Below, in pieces: positions 1 through 11,051 of a stretch of 64,000 bases of DNA. The notes under the pieces are model-generated. The model did no database searches. It was given only the letters and a program-made list of their open reading frames with translations, and was not told where the DNA came from. The stretch covers positions 7,400,501-7,464,500 of the forward strand of contig CP126191.1 in the NCBI GenBank assembly GCA_030272155.1, read 5' to 3'. This DNA is from Tetradesmus obliquus. Its lineage: Eukaryota > Chlorophyta > Chlorophyceae > Sphaeropleales > Scenedesmaceae. A program made the position numbers and the translations under genes. Each line of letters starts with the position of its first letter. The first letter of the stretch is position 1.

Positions 1-3000
1 GGGTGGCGCCATCCATGCGCAGCGCAGCTGGCTGGGTGCAGCGCGCAGCTCGTTTAGCGGCAACCGCGCTGCAAACGGCTCTGCAGTGCTGCTGCTGCAG
101 CCTGTGGGCATGTCGCAGCTGCAGGACTGCAGCTTTGAGAGCAACCAGCCACGGCCAGGTGGGGGCACAGCAAAGGCGCAGCAAGCAGCATAGCCAGCTG
201 CAACGGCATCACGCACGCAGCAGCACTTGGCTGCAGGCCCAGCTGCAGCAGCAGCAGTAGCAATGTGCGTTGTGCGTGACTTTTACCAGTGACAGGCAGC
301 TTTCTCGGGATGCGGTCACCATGCACAACTGATGTGTGCGCTTTCTTTGCAGCATGCACGAGCCGCTGCGCCACGCACAAGACACTGCTTAAGCCAAACT
401 CTCTCCATGAACCACGTATTGTGTTGTATGTGCACGTGGAGCAACTCACCGGGCTGCTGCTGTGCCACCTGCTGCAGGCACCTCAGCTGACTTTGTCTCG
501 TCTAGTGGCGCAGTGGGCCTGGTGGGGGCAGGCGTCACACATGTGCTGCAGCGTGGCGTGTCTGACTGTGAGCCTGTGAAGGACGGCCTCACAGTGGCCC
601 GCTGCACATTTTCCAACAACACAGCTGAAATCAATGGTGAGTGCACAGCTGTCCTACAATGGACCTGATACAATAACAGATGCCACGCTTGTCAGCAGAC
701 CAACCGCAGCCGCAATGCTATATGCAGCGTGCCTGACATGTAACACGGGTCGTGTATATAGACCAGGGCGCAATGTCTTTGATTCAAGGAATTTGTGCTG
801 ATAGGATCAGCAATTTGCATTGCCTCACGTGTTGGCGTGCATGACACACCTTGTGCTGTAGGTGGCAGAGGAGGCAGCATATCTGTGAACGATGCATACC
901 TGGCTGTCATCAACACAACGTTTGTTGGCTCAGCAGCCACCAGCTCACCGCCAGCTGCAAGCCAGGCAGGCCTGAAAGGCAAGGCCGGCAAGACACCTCA
1001 ACGCCAGGAGATGGCGCTTAACGGTGGCTGCATTGGCATGGATTCGTCAACGCTGTATGTTGCTGGCAGCCGCTTCAGCCGCTGCAGTGCGCACTTGCTG
1101 GGCGGAGCTATATCCATGCTTCGTGTAGCAAGCGTTATTTTGGACTCTGTCATTGATAGCGCGTCTGGTGATCAGGTATGGTTTGGGTTTCTGGGCTATG
1201 GATCACGTGGCTGCTGCTGCTGTTCTTGTTTGGTTGCTGTGGTCCTTTCTCACGGATGATGCACATCTGCCGTGCAGACCCCAGTGATTCTGAATTGCAT
1301 GCAAATGTACAGGCAGTCGCTGAAAGTTTGCTGCAGTCCGATGACTGGATGTGTTCTTGACTGCATTGCACGATGCAGGGAGGAGCCATCCGTGCCAGTA
1401 ACGGTTACCACCTGCTCAGCAATGTCTCCGTCACAAACTGCCATGCACTGAATGCGGGCGCTGGCTTATGGTTGGAGGCGTCCGATGAAATGGATGTGCA
1501 CATGCAAGGATGCACTTTGGAGGGCAACTCGCTCACAGGCAGGGGAGGCGCGCTGCGTGCAGAAAGGATAGACGAAGCCGGGGCTGTGTTCGTGCTGTCC
1601 ATCCATGACAGCAGGTTCACGCGCAACACAGTGAGTGGAGTGCGGCACTGCTGCCTGCACTGTTACTAACAGTAGCTGTGCTGGCGCCTTGTTGGCCATA
1701 GCCCTGCACAGTTGCTACATATATACATCAGCTCGCACACAACATCCTGCACTCAACAGATCATCTATCAAAGGCTGTGATAGTATGAATAGGCAGATAT
1801 GCAAGCCTAAGCTTGGTCTTTGCATCGGCCCTGCCTCTGCTGCTGTGTATGCAGGCCTCCTTTGGTGCCGGCCTGGCACTGCTAGCCGCAGACATAGCAG
1901 ACATCCGCAACAATGTGTTTGCCCACAACACAGCACTGCAGGCGGGCGGCGGCCTCTGGTGCAGCAACAAGGCTGTTGACACAGAAGGCACTGCCTTCCG
2001 CCTGACCAACAACACGTGGCTGAACAACACCGCGCTTATCAGGGGCGGCGGCGTCATCACCAACCCCTGCAACGTGACGCTGCACGGGGACAGGTTCCTG
2101 GGCAACAGCGCGGCACAGGAGGGCGGCGGGCTGATGGTGTATGGAGGGGAGCAGGTGCTGCTGCACAACACACAGGTGACGGCCCTGCAGCTGTGTGCGC
2201 AAACTGCTTGTGCTGACCCCGTCATGAGCGCACTGTGTGATCTGTTATGTATAGCACTGTGCCTGAGGGTTACAGTCACCCCAGCAAAGCAGGCACAATC
2301 ATTTGTTACGCATGAAAGCTGAAAGCTGACAGTGCGGGGCTCTCAGCTTGAACACCAGAAGCTTATCGGTGCCGCAGTGTCCCCTTGTTGATCACCACTT
2401 GCATTTAATGCTGCTGTGCGCGCAGGTGTCATGCAACTCCGCACAGCAAGGTGCCGGGGTGGCGGTCAAGCTCTCGGACGAAGGAGTCGACTCAGGAGTC
2501 ACGATCAAATGCAGCAGCATCACAGCCAACGGAGTAGCATCAGATGCGGCAGCCCGGCAGGCCTGCATGAAGGGCATGTCAGCAGCAGCAGCACTTGCGA
2601 AGCCTGCATCAGACGCATTGCTGGCTGCAGCAGCAGCTGCGGCAGCCAGCCCTGCTGCAGAACCCGAAGCCGCCGGCACTGACATTGGTGGAGGGCTGTG
2701 GGTGGCACGCGACCAGGAAGCTGTGCTGATCAGCAGCACTGTTGGAGGCAACCGTGCAGTGAGGGCTGGTGCCGGAGTGTACCTAGACAAGGGTGCACAC
2801 CTTGAGCTCAGCAGCTCGGCAGCAGGCACGACAGCAGTCAGCCACAACAACTGCACAGCTGGCTCTGGCGGGGCACTGTTCATGAATGACAAGTCTGAGC
2901 TGCTTGCGGTTGAGGCCACGCTGAGCAACAACAGGGTGGGTGACTACAGCAGCAGCAGCGCAGCAGCGCAGCAGCGCAGCTCGGTGTAACAGATTGTGTG

Positions 3001-5122
3001 GCAGCAGTGTTGGGTGAGCAGCATGCATCCTGCTGGGCGGCTTGCTGCTGGTTGCCAGCCAGGAAAGGTTGGGCAACATACAAGCACCTATGATTGGCAC
3101 TTTGGTTGCTGTTATGTTTCTTAACCAGTTGCTACACATCACCCTTTCACATACAGTGCTGCTGCTGTTACCATTGCTACTGCTATTTGCATGCAGGGCA
3201 CGTTTGGTGGGGCTGTATTTGCCATGGGGAATGAAACGTACCTAGAGCTTGAGGCGGTGACAATGAACAACAACACGGCCGCTGCTGGAGGGGCTGTTGC
3301 TACGCTGGGTGGCAGCACCGTCAACTGCACAGCAGACTGCACGTTCAACTTCAACCAAGCAAAGGTGAGTCCCTGCTCGCTGTTGGCTGCTGCCTGGTGC
3401 CTGCTGTGCTGGTCTCTCACTTAGCATTCACTGTAACAGGGCCAAACGCGCACGCTTGCACAAAGTCCGCTACTTTCTGCAATGCATCAAGTCACGTGCT
3501 GCTGCGCTGGGTGCTGTGCAGGTTGGTGGCGCTTTGTTGCTGCATCGTGGCAGCAGCACACTGGCCTCAGCCTCGCTGCAAGGCAACATTGCTGCAGCGG
3601 CAACTGGCGCGGCTGCAGCCACCGCTGCTGCCACCATCTACTACAAGCTGGGCGAGGTGCCCACCTCAGCAGGCGGCGCTGTGTATGCCTGGATGGGGGC
3701 CCTGCAGCTGACCAGGTGCACAGTCAGCAGCAACGTGGCATGGGGCGCCAACGGACGCGGAGGTGGCGTGTATGTGCATGGCGCATCGCTGCAGGTGAAA
3801 GACACGGTGTTTGCAAACAACTATGCATCGTCTGCTGGCGGCGCTGTGCTGCTGGGTCCCTTGGGGGCGCACAGCCTCAAAGTGGCGCGCAGCAACTTCA
3901 CTGGCAACGCAGCAAGGCAGTACGGAGGTGCGCTGGCTGCCGGCCTGCTGCTGCCTGGCGATGCAGCAGCCGCCAATGCGCAGGCAGTGCAGCGCGAGCC
4001 TGACAGCAGCTGGCGCCTGCAGCTGAGCGGCACCCGCTTTGCCAGGAACACAGCTGGCAAGCAGGGCGGGGCGCTGGCCTGCAGCTTGTGTGACAGCGTG
4101 GCAATCAATGGCAGCAGCTTCACCAGCAATGCTGCCGTGCAGACTGGCGGCGGCATCAGCTGCGTCAGCTGCCAGGCTTACTTCACTGATGGCTGCAGCT
4201 TCCTGAGCAACCAGGCTGCCTCAGGCGCTGGTGCATGCATCCTGGCTGCTGGCAATGGCTCCACTACATCAAACAATGAATTCGCACGCAACATTGCCGG
4301 CCAGACTGCAGCTGCTGATGCTTCAGCACGGCTCATTGCAGCAGCTGCTGCTGCTGATCATGTGGCCACATCTCACCACGGTGTACCTGCTAACGGCAAT
4401 GCGGCAACAGCAGCTGGTAATGGCATCACACTGCTGTCCTCAAATGAGACGCTGCCGGCCTGTGGTGTGGTGGGCACTGGCGGCGGCATGTGCCTAGGGT
4501 TGTGGGACGCGGGGTTCAGCCTGCTGGGCCGCAACAGCTTCTCCAACAACAGCGCAGTGTATGGTGCTGGCCTCTTCATTGAGGCGTGTCCTGAGGGAGC
4601 AGAGCAGTGCCCGCTGCTTGTGGATGTAGGGAAGCTGGTGTTTGAGGGCAATGCACTGGCTGCTGGCGGTGCTGCTGCCACTGCTGGGGTCAACCAGCGC
4701 CGCCTGCTGCAGGCGCAAGGCAGCAGTGTGTCAACTGCAGTAGTTTTGCTAGACGCTGGTGCAAGCTTGGGCTCTGGTGCAGATGTGTATGCCACCAACG
4801 CTACAGTCCTGGTCAAAGGCAGCGGCGCACCGCCAGCAGCAGCAAAGCAGCCAGCTGCTGCTGTTGTTGCCAAGCCAGCTTTGGCAGGTCGGCACCTGCT
4901 GCAAATCAGCAACGCCACTGCCAGTGCCAAGCAGCAGCCGTCAAAGTCAAAGGCATCTGAAGGCAAAGCCTTGGCAGTAGCACAGCAGTTGGCCACTGCC
5001 GTCACGACGCCCGTTCGCAGCGGCAACGGCAGCAGCAGCATGCAGTCACAAGCTTCCCGCTTTGCCACAGGCCCTTCGCAGCTGGGGCCAGTGCAGCTGG
5101 CCAGCAGTAGGCGCAGCAGCAG

Positions 5123-5154
<32 letters not shown>

Positions 5155-8100
5155 TGGGCCAGGAGCAGGGCGGCCTTGTTGCCACCGATGGCCGCATGGT
5201 GCCTGTGGTGCTGGCTGTGCTGGACCAGCTGGCCAGCCAGGTGTCTGCCAGCGTGGCTGAGCAGCTGTCAGTGGTGGCCGAGCTGGCCAACTGCAGCACC
5301 TGCATGGTGGCGGGCATCAGCAAGGTGCAGCCCAGCAGCGGCGCGGCAGTCTTTGACAGCATCCAGCTGCTGGCGCCACCAGGCACCAACCAGAGCGTGA
5401 CGTACACGCTGCTCAACGCCACCGGGGCCAGGCTGGGCGCGGTGCAGAGTGTGGCTGTGCGCCTGCCGTCCTGCAGCTGGGGCCAGGCGCGCAAGATTGA
5501 CGGCTGCTCCAACTGCTCCTACCCCGTGTTCACCTTCAGCAACCCGCAGCGCAGCAACTGCAGCATCTGCCCCGCCAACAGCCGCAACTGCAGCGGCACC
5601 ACGCTGCTGCCAGACACGGGGTACTGGCAGTCGGGGCCACTGAGCGCACACATGATCAAGTGCCCCCGTAGGTCAGCGTGCCGCAGGTGAGGCTGCTCCG
5701 CCGCGGTGGTGCAGCTGTAGCAACTGAAAGTGACGACAAAATGGAAGTAGATGTACATTGCCCACATATCATGGCAGCTTGCAGACCACACAAAACGCAG
5801 CGCATATGTAAAGCTGTGCCGCTGACCATCCTTCGCAACAGCTGGAAATGAGCTGGCGGAAAGTGAGCAGCACACGCAGTGCGCATCTCATGTGGGGGCG
5901 GCACTGCTCATCTGTCACTAACAGTCACCGCTTGTCACTACGCCCGCAGGGATGCCGCAGCCGACAAGAGGCTCGCATGCCTGCAGCAGCAGCAGCTGAT
6001 GCTCAACAACCCAGAGTACAGCGACGACATCAGTGCAGCGATCAAAGGCAGGCGCAGCGGCCGGGCGTTGACGCCCTGGGATGCCCTCAGGGAGGAGTGC
6101 AGGCCCATCCTGCAGCAGTTGGCGGCTGGCAGCACGCAGCCCGGCAGCGGGCCTGGCCACACGCTGCCAGCCCTGATCGACAAGGTGCTGCTGGGCAGCA
6201 ACAGGCACCTGCTGCAGGGCACGGCACCGCTTATGGAGTACTTGGCATTCAACAGCAGCGAAGCGATTGCAGACGCGTATGCGACCATAATGTGTGCTGA
6301 GGGCTACCAAGGCCGGCTCTGCGCGTGAGTGGTGCTGCTGCAAGCGCTGCAAGCCAGCAGGGACAGATGTGTTGCACCTACGGAACAAGAAGGTTTTGAA
6401 TTGATAGCCGCCAGGGGGCATGCTGCTGTGGCGTGTCCTTCTTTGTACCAGATCGAATCAGCCATATTATGTGTCAAGCGCAGCAGGTAAATGCCCTGCA
6501 CCAAGTCAGCTGTGCCCAATCAACATTGCGCTGCGCGTACATTTTATCACCAATCCAGCTGCTTTCTCAACGCTGCGCTGCGCTGTCGCGCAATATGCTG
6601 CTGCTACTGCTACTGCCGCAGCCACTGCCTGTTCCCCGGCACGCAGCAGTCAGGTGCCTGGGGGTCCACCTTCTCAGGGTCATGCGGCAGGTGCCCCTCA
6701 CGCTCCGTTGCCGCCTCAGCCTACGCGCTGAGCAGGCTGTTTGACTTTGCCATGGTGGGGCTGCTGATCATCACCACGCTAGGTGAGGCTGTTTGACTTT
6801 GCCATGGTGGGGCTGCTGATCATCACCACACTAGGTGAGGCTGTTTGACTTTGCCATGGTGGGCCTGCTGATCATCACCACGCTAGGTGAGGCCGCAGCA
6901 GGGGCAGGGGAATGCATGCAAGCATACTTGTTGACACGAGATGCAGACATGAACGGGTGTGGAGGTGCATGCATGCGCAAAGGCGTGGCTGCAGGCATGT
7001 GCATGCATCCGCACCATGCCTCAGTGGCGCTGCACAGCTTGATTGTCTAATGCAGACAGACCACACACTGTCCGCACTCTTTCAGTGCTGCCGCACAACG
7101 CAGCTTATCTGCTAATCTGCTGAAAACTGGTGCTGCTGCTTGCCTGCTGATGCTCTGTGCAGTTGAGATGAAGAAGCGCAGGGCGGAAGTGGTCAAGGCA
7201 CGCCAGGCCATGCTGGCAAAGATGGCAGGCAAGGGCGGCAGGGCATCAGGCGGTGCAGCTGGAGCAACCCCTGCTGCAGCCGGCGGTGAAGCTGCAGGCG
7301 CTTCAGGCGGTGGCATGTCACGGCCGGGAGGAGGCCCTTTAGAGGCGCCTGGCGGCCTCAGTGAGGGGCCTTTTGGGGAAAGCAGCACCCCTGGCATGAT
7401 GCCGCCAATGCGTGAGGAAGAGGTGGGGCCGTATGCAGCTGGCCTGATGGACCGTGGTGGTCCTGCTGCTGCTGCTGGCGAGCAGGGCCAGGGGCGCCCC
7501 TCCCACCCCAGCTTCACTTTTAGGCCCACCCTGCAGCATCACGAGCAGTCTGCGAGCTTCACGTTCGGGGAGGGCGGGCAGCACCAGCCACAGATGGGCA
7601 GGCACATGCAGCAAGAGCTGCAGCTCATACAGCAACAGCAGCAGCAGCAGCAGTACGTCGCACCTGGTTACGAAGAGTACAGTGACAGCGCCAGTGTGAC
7701 ATCATCCATGCAGCACTCACAGGTGGCACTACTGCACGAGCGCGTGCCACCTACAACGCAACGTCCGCCACCACAGCAACCGCAACCACAACCAGCAGCA
7801 GCAGGCCGCGCCACTGCAGGCAGGCCGCCTCGTGAGTTCATTCCCGAAGCTAATGAGTCATCTGCTCATGGGGCTGCATCAGACGGGAGGGCCCCAGGGC
7901 AGCCTCCTATGGAGCGCATCCCAGGCTCAGGTGCTGCTGGATACAACGGCCCTACTGAGACTCCAACACCCGATTACATCGCTACTCGTGCCCCGGTGAT
8001 TGTGGACCCATCTGTGCCGCAGCTGCACTACCAGAAGCCGCTGCAGCGCGTGCCGCTGTTTGTGCGTGAGGTTGCGGGGGGCTCTGGGGGCAGGAAGCAC

Positions 8101-10029
8101 GCCGTGGCTAGTTACACGCCAGCCAGCCTGCAGCTGGGGGAGCTCTTCGAGGTGGGTGGTTGTGCAGGCTGACAAGCGTGGTGTGGCCTGCCGTGGATGC
8201 TGCTGATTTGCAGCCAGCAGACTTTGCAGGGTGTTGCATATGGTGCGCAGTGGGCAGAGCGGCAGTGCATCGTGTCCCCGCTGCCTGGCACCTGGCTCTC
8301 TGAAGGGTGCTGGATCTGCTTACTTCATGTCCTAAAGTTTGGTGGTGTCTGCCTGCAAGACAGCGTCAAATGGTGTTCCAGTTGTGGCACTTCACAACCG
8401 GAACAAGCAGCGACGCACATGACATCGAGATAGGCTATGGAACCTGATTTTGTTTACATCGTCTCTTGGCTGTGCTGCCTGCAGGTGCTGAAGGACTTCC
8501 TGCAGGTGCTGGGCATCCTGCAGACCGTGCTGCTGAGCTGGCAGACGGCAGCAGCCGCAGCAACAGCAGCAACTGCAGCTATATCAGGCGTCAACGTGAC
8601 TCCCATGTCCACCAAAGCATGGATCTCACTTGACTGCCTGCTGCCACGCACACTAGATGTGGCACAGCAGCTGCAGATGTACCATATTGCTGCGCAGCTG
8701 CTGCTGCCGGTGTGCTACGCGCTGATCGTGCTGTGCATCTTCCTGGCGTACGCCGGCTACGTGTCGCTGCGCACGCGGCAGCCGCTGTGGCGCGGCGTGC
8801 TTTGCGTGCGTCTGCAGGCGCCCATCATCTCCAGCTGCCTGGTCATGCTGAGCTACTTCTACCCCAGCGTGGCCTACACAGTGCTGGGCGTGTTCAGGTG
8901 CCGCTACCTGGACCCCAGCAGCGGCAGCAGCAGCAGCAGCAGCGTGGAGGGTGAGGTGCTGCGGGCGCCCGGCTGGTACTGGGCGCTGGACCTGGAGCGG
9001 CAGTGCTTCGTGGACGGCGAGCACCGGGCACTGGCACTGGGGCTGGGCATCCCCGGGGCGCTGCTGCTGCTGGCGTACCCGCTGGCGCAGGCGCTGGTGC
9101 TGGCGCGGCGCGTGGCGGCCGGGCAGGTGACGGGCACGTCAGAGTTCTTCGCCAGGTGAGGCGGTGCGGCAGTGCAGCTGGCGCCCACGGACTGCAGCCA
9201 ACACGCTCAACTAGTTGTTGTTAGAGGAACCTGCAGCTGGAATCAGCGGTTAGAACAAGCAGCACCATCAGCATGTCTGGTAGATGGCCTGATACACAGC
9301 CACCATGATATCTGTAAGCGCTGCACAGCGCTCTGCTGGTTCTCAGCCCACTCTGCTCACCTGATCGTCTGCCCGCCTGCCTGTCGCTGCTCACCACCAA
9401 TCCCTCCCCCCACCATCAGGTACGGTCACCTGGTGGAGGACTTCCGGCCGCTGCTGTTCTTCTGGGCCTCTATCGTGGAGCTGCGCAAGCTGCTGCTGGT
9501 GGCGGTGGTGCTGGGCTTTGAGTCCACGGGCGTGCTCAGCCAGCTGATGGCCTGCGGCGCGCTGCTGCTGGGCTACTGCGCGGCGCTGATGGGCCTGCTG
9601 CCCTACCCCTACCGCCTGCTCAACAGGCTGCACCTGGCTGCGGGCGGCGTGCTGCTGGCAGTGGTGTGGATCAACCTGTACATCGCCACAGACGGTGACG
9701 CGGGCGATGCGCTGTCCGCGGCTGCGCTGGGGCGGCGCAGCCTGGGGCTGCAGCTGCTGAGCGTGGTGCTGGTGCTGGCCATGGTGGCGCTGCTGCTGCT
9801 GATGTTTGCAGTGCGGGTGGTGCGGCAGGTGAAGGCTGTGCTGGACGTGGACGGGGACGGGCGGGTCAGCAGGGCCGACATTGATGCGCTGCTGGCGAGG
9901 CTGCAGCGCAAGGGGGGGCTGGCGGCCAAGCTGCTGGGCTGCCTGGGGCCACGCAGGCGGCGCGGCGCTGCTGCTGCAGCAACAGCGGCTGCAGCAACAG
10001 GGCCCCGTGGGGCATCAGCGTCACCCTGA
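1..10029 (+). CDS. PMP-repeat / polytopic membrane / EF-hand protein, copy A (5' end outside window)
   Basis: Partial gene whose first two exons and part of the third lie left of the window. Exons read as 2-158, 478-636, 862-1175, 1379-1630, 1855-2175, 2426-2935, 3197-3364, 3522-5686, 5950-6324, 6622-6782, 7163-8151, 8485-9155 and 9420-10029, giving about 2283 residues with consistent phase. Seen: many short repeats with GGA(I/V), GGGL and FxxN motifs plus NNT/NNS glycosylation-type sites, typical of Chlamydia-PMP-type right-handed beta-helix repeats; a Cys-rich membrane-proximal segment (CSNCSYP, CSICPANS, GYWQSG); one hydrophobic helix (FAMVGLLII); a Gly/Gln-rich linker in exon 7163-8151; several membrane helices in 8485-9850; and a canonical EF-hand loop DVDGDGRVSRAD at 9844. 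Known: such repeats form extracellular beta-helices. Inferred: a surface receptor or adhesin with a cytosolic Ca2+ sensor. Ligand and function are unknown. It is the near-duplicate of the minus-strand gene at 41756-53019. Confidence 0.85.
5124..5153 (+). repeat. In-frame CAG microsatellite (polyQ) in copy A
   Basis: About ten uninterrupted CAG codons encode polyglutamine between the beta-helix ectodomain and the Cys-rich membrane-proximal part. The mirror copy near 46546-46570 has about eight, so the tract has changed length since the arms last matched. Confidence 0.85.
6735..6890 (+). repeat. 52-bp tandem triplication carrying an exon end and its splice donor (copy A)
   Basis: Three head-to-tail 52-bp units begin at 6735, 6787 and 6839. 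Each contains the end of a transmembrane-helix coding segment (LFDFAMVGLLIITTL) followed by the donor CTAG|GTGAGG. Because 52 is not a multiple of three, reading on from unit 1 hits a TGA in unit 2. Only the first donor (exon end 6782) keeps the frame into the next exon at 7163 (LVEMKKRR). Units 2 and 3 each carry one substitution. Confidence 0.9.
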
Positions 10030-10234
10030 GCGGGTGTGGGCAGGTGCTATTCCTGAGGGAGTGGCGACAGGCGCTAAACCTGTACTTCTATTTGTGCTGG
10101 TGGCTGGCGGCACGAAGGCAGCTCGACAGGCTGGCCAGCCCATAAGCTGGCTATCTTCATAGCAGCTGAGGCTTCATCTCATCTTTGCAGCGCCTTGCCT
10201 CCCGCCTCCTGCATTATCTGTCCAGCAGGTATCA

Positions 10235-10239
10235 TGTAA
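10235..10239 (+). other. Candidate poly(A) signal TGTAA for copy A
   Basis: TGTAA lies about 205 bases after the stop codon. TGTAA is the usual polyadenylation signal of chlorophyte nuclear genes. Its assignment to this transcript is inference from position. Confidence 0.45.
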
Positions 10240-10343
10240 GAGCTGAGAGGTTACACGGCCAGGTGAAGCATGGTCTGTCTTCCCAGGTGCTGCCACGCTT
10301 GCACCATGTTCACTGTGAACAGTTTGAAGATTCACACGCCGGT

Positions 10344-10363
10344 TGAAGGGTTGCAACCCTTCA
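10344..10363. repeat. Perfect 20-bp palindrome
   Basis: TGAAGGGTTG followed exactly by its reverse complement, with no spacer. It lies about 315 bases after the left-arm stop codon and about 700 bases before the decarboxylase start. Function unknown; as DNA or RNA it could form a hairpin or a dimeric protein-binding site. Confidence 0.8.
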
Positions 10364-10483
10364 GAACGGGACACCACATGCCGTTTGTGCCCTGCTACAC
10401 GTTGCAATCACGTGAATCTAATTGCTCTGCAACGCCTTTGCCAGTGCCAGTCAAGTTGGAGCAATGGGAGTTAGCCTCTGGGA

Positions 10484-10498
10484 GTCCCAGACTGGGAC
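10484..10498. repeat. Short inverted repeat, 7-bp arms
   Basis: GTCCCAG-A-CTGGGAC, a perfect 7-bp stem around a single base, about 120 bases beyond the 20-bp palindrome. It may be chance or a small structured element. Confidence 0.6.
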
Positions 10499-11051
10499 CC
10501 AAAGAGGGTTTGAACTCATCGACCACGTGCTTCGTTCCCTTCATAAACGAAACTGCAGTTGTAGTTGACTAGTATATGTACGACTTCAGGGTTGCATATG
10601 CATTCGGCAAGCAGCACCAAAAGCACAACTGCCCTGCAGCGGCCATCAGACCTTCTGGCAACGCCTGCATGGCTGAACTGCCTTATTGCGTCTTCTCAAC
10701 TTCACATAATTCTGATGTCGTTCGTCTTATCAGTCATGAACTCGGCTTCTTGAGCAGCAGGGCAGCAGCGGGAACCAGGCAGCTCTGTTTGATCAGAGCC
10801 ATTGGCATCGCACGCTTTCACACATAAATAAGAGACACCAATTAACATGACAATCGACCACAAACATGAACTGGACCAGCAGGACTTCCTCATTACGGTG
10901 GGTCATGGCAGCAGCCAGGCAGTTAAAACAGGCAGGCTGGCTCAGTGGTGCTGGGTCAGTAGTGCTCACCCAAAATGCTGTAGGCGTGACCTTGCTTGCA
11001 ACTATCACCCGGCAGAAGCTACAAATAGCAGTTTGCGCAGCAATTCACGTG

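Larger units (their letters stand above)
1..10036 (+). repeat. Left arm of large inverted duplication
   Basis: The whole stretch matches 41750 to about 51809 in reverse complement: position 6 pairs with about 51803 and 10029 pairs with 41756. Similarity stops about 7 bases after the TGA stop codon, where the left arm continues GGTGTGGG and the mirror continues AGTGCACA. The arm probably extends beyond the window on the left, because the mirror gene starts at 53019. Divergence is uneven: near identity in 3497-6890, strong divergence in 637-861, 6891-7162, most of exon 7163-8151, and the intron 9156-9419. Confidence 0.9.
10037..11051. other. Intergenic, inner left junction
   Basis: Holds the 3' untranslated region of the left-arm gene and the upstream region of the decarboxylase gene. 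It contains two short palindromes (10344-10363 and 10484-10498) and the frame open upstream of the decarboxylase from 10866. No other gene is supported; the short ORFs here have no recognisable motifs. Confidence 0.5.

Noticed and set aside
4373..5512. 379-codon minus-strand ORF, with a 376-codon mirror at 46187-47317 plus strand
   Set aside because: Lies wholly antisense to the long PMP-repeat exon in both arms. GC-rich, triplet-biased coding DNA leaves the opposite frame open, and the product is Leu/Ala/Ser/Cys low complexity with no motif.
10484..10560. tRNA-like fragment (GGGTTTGAACTC resembles a T-loop)
   Set aside because: On neither strand do the five-base T-stem arms pair, and no D-arm, anticodon arm or acceptor stem lines up at the right spacing.
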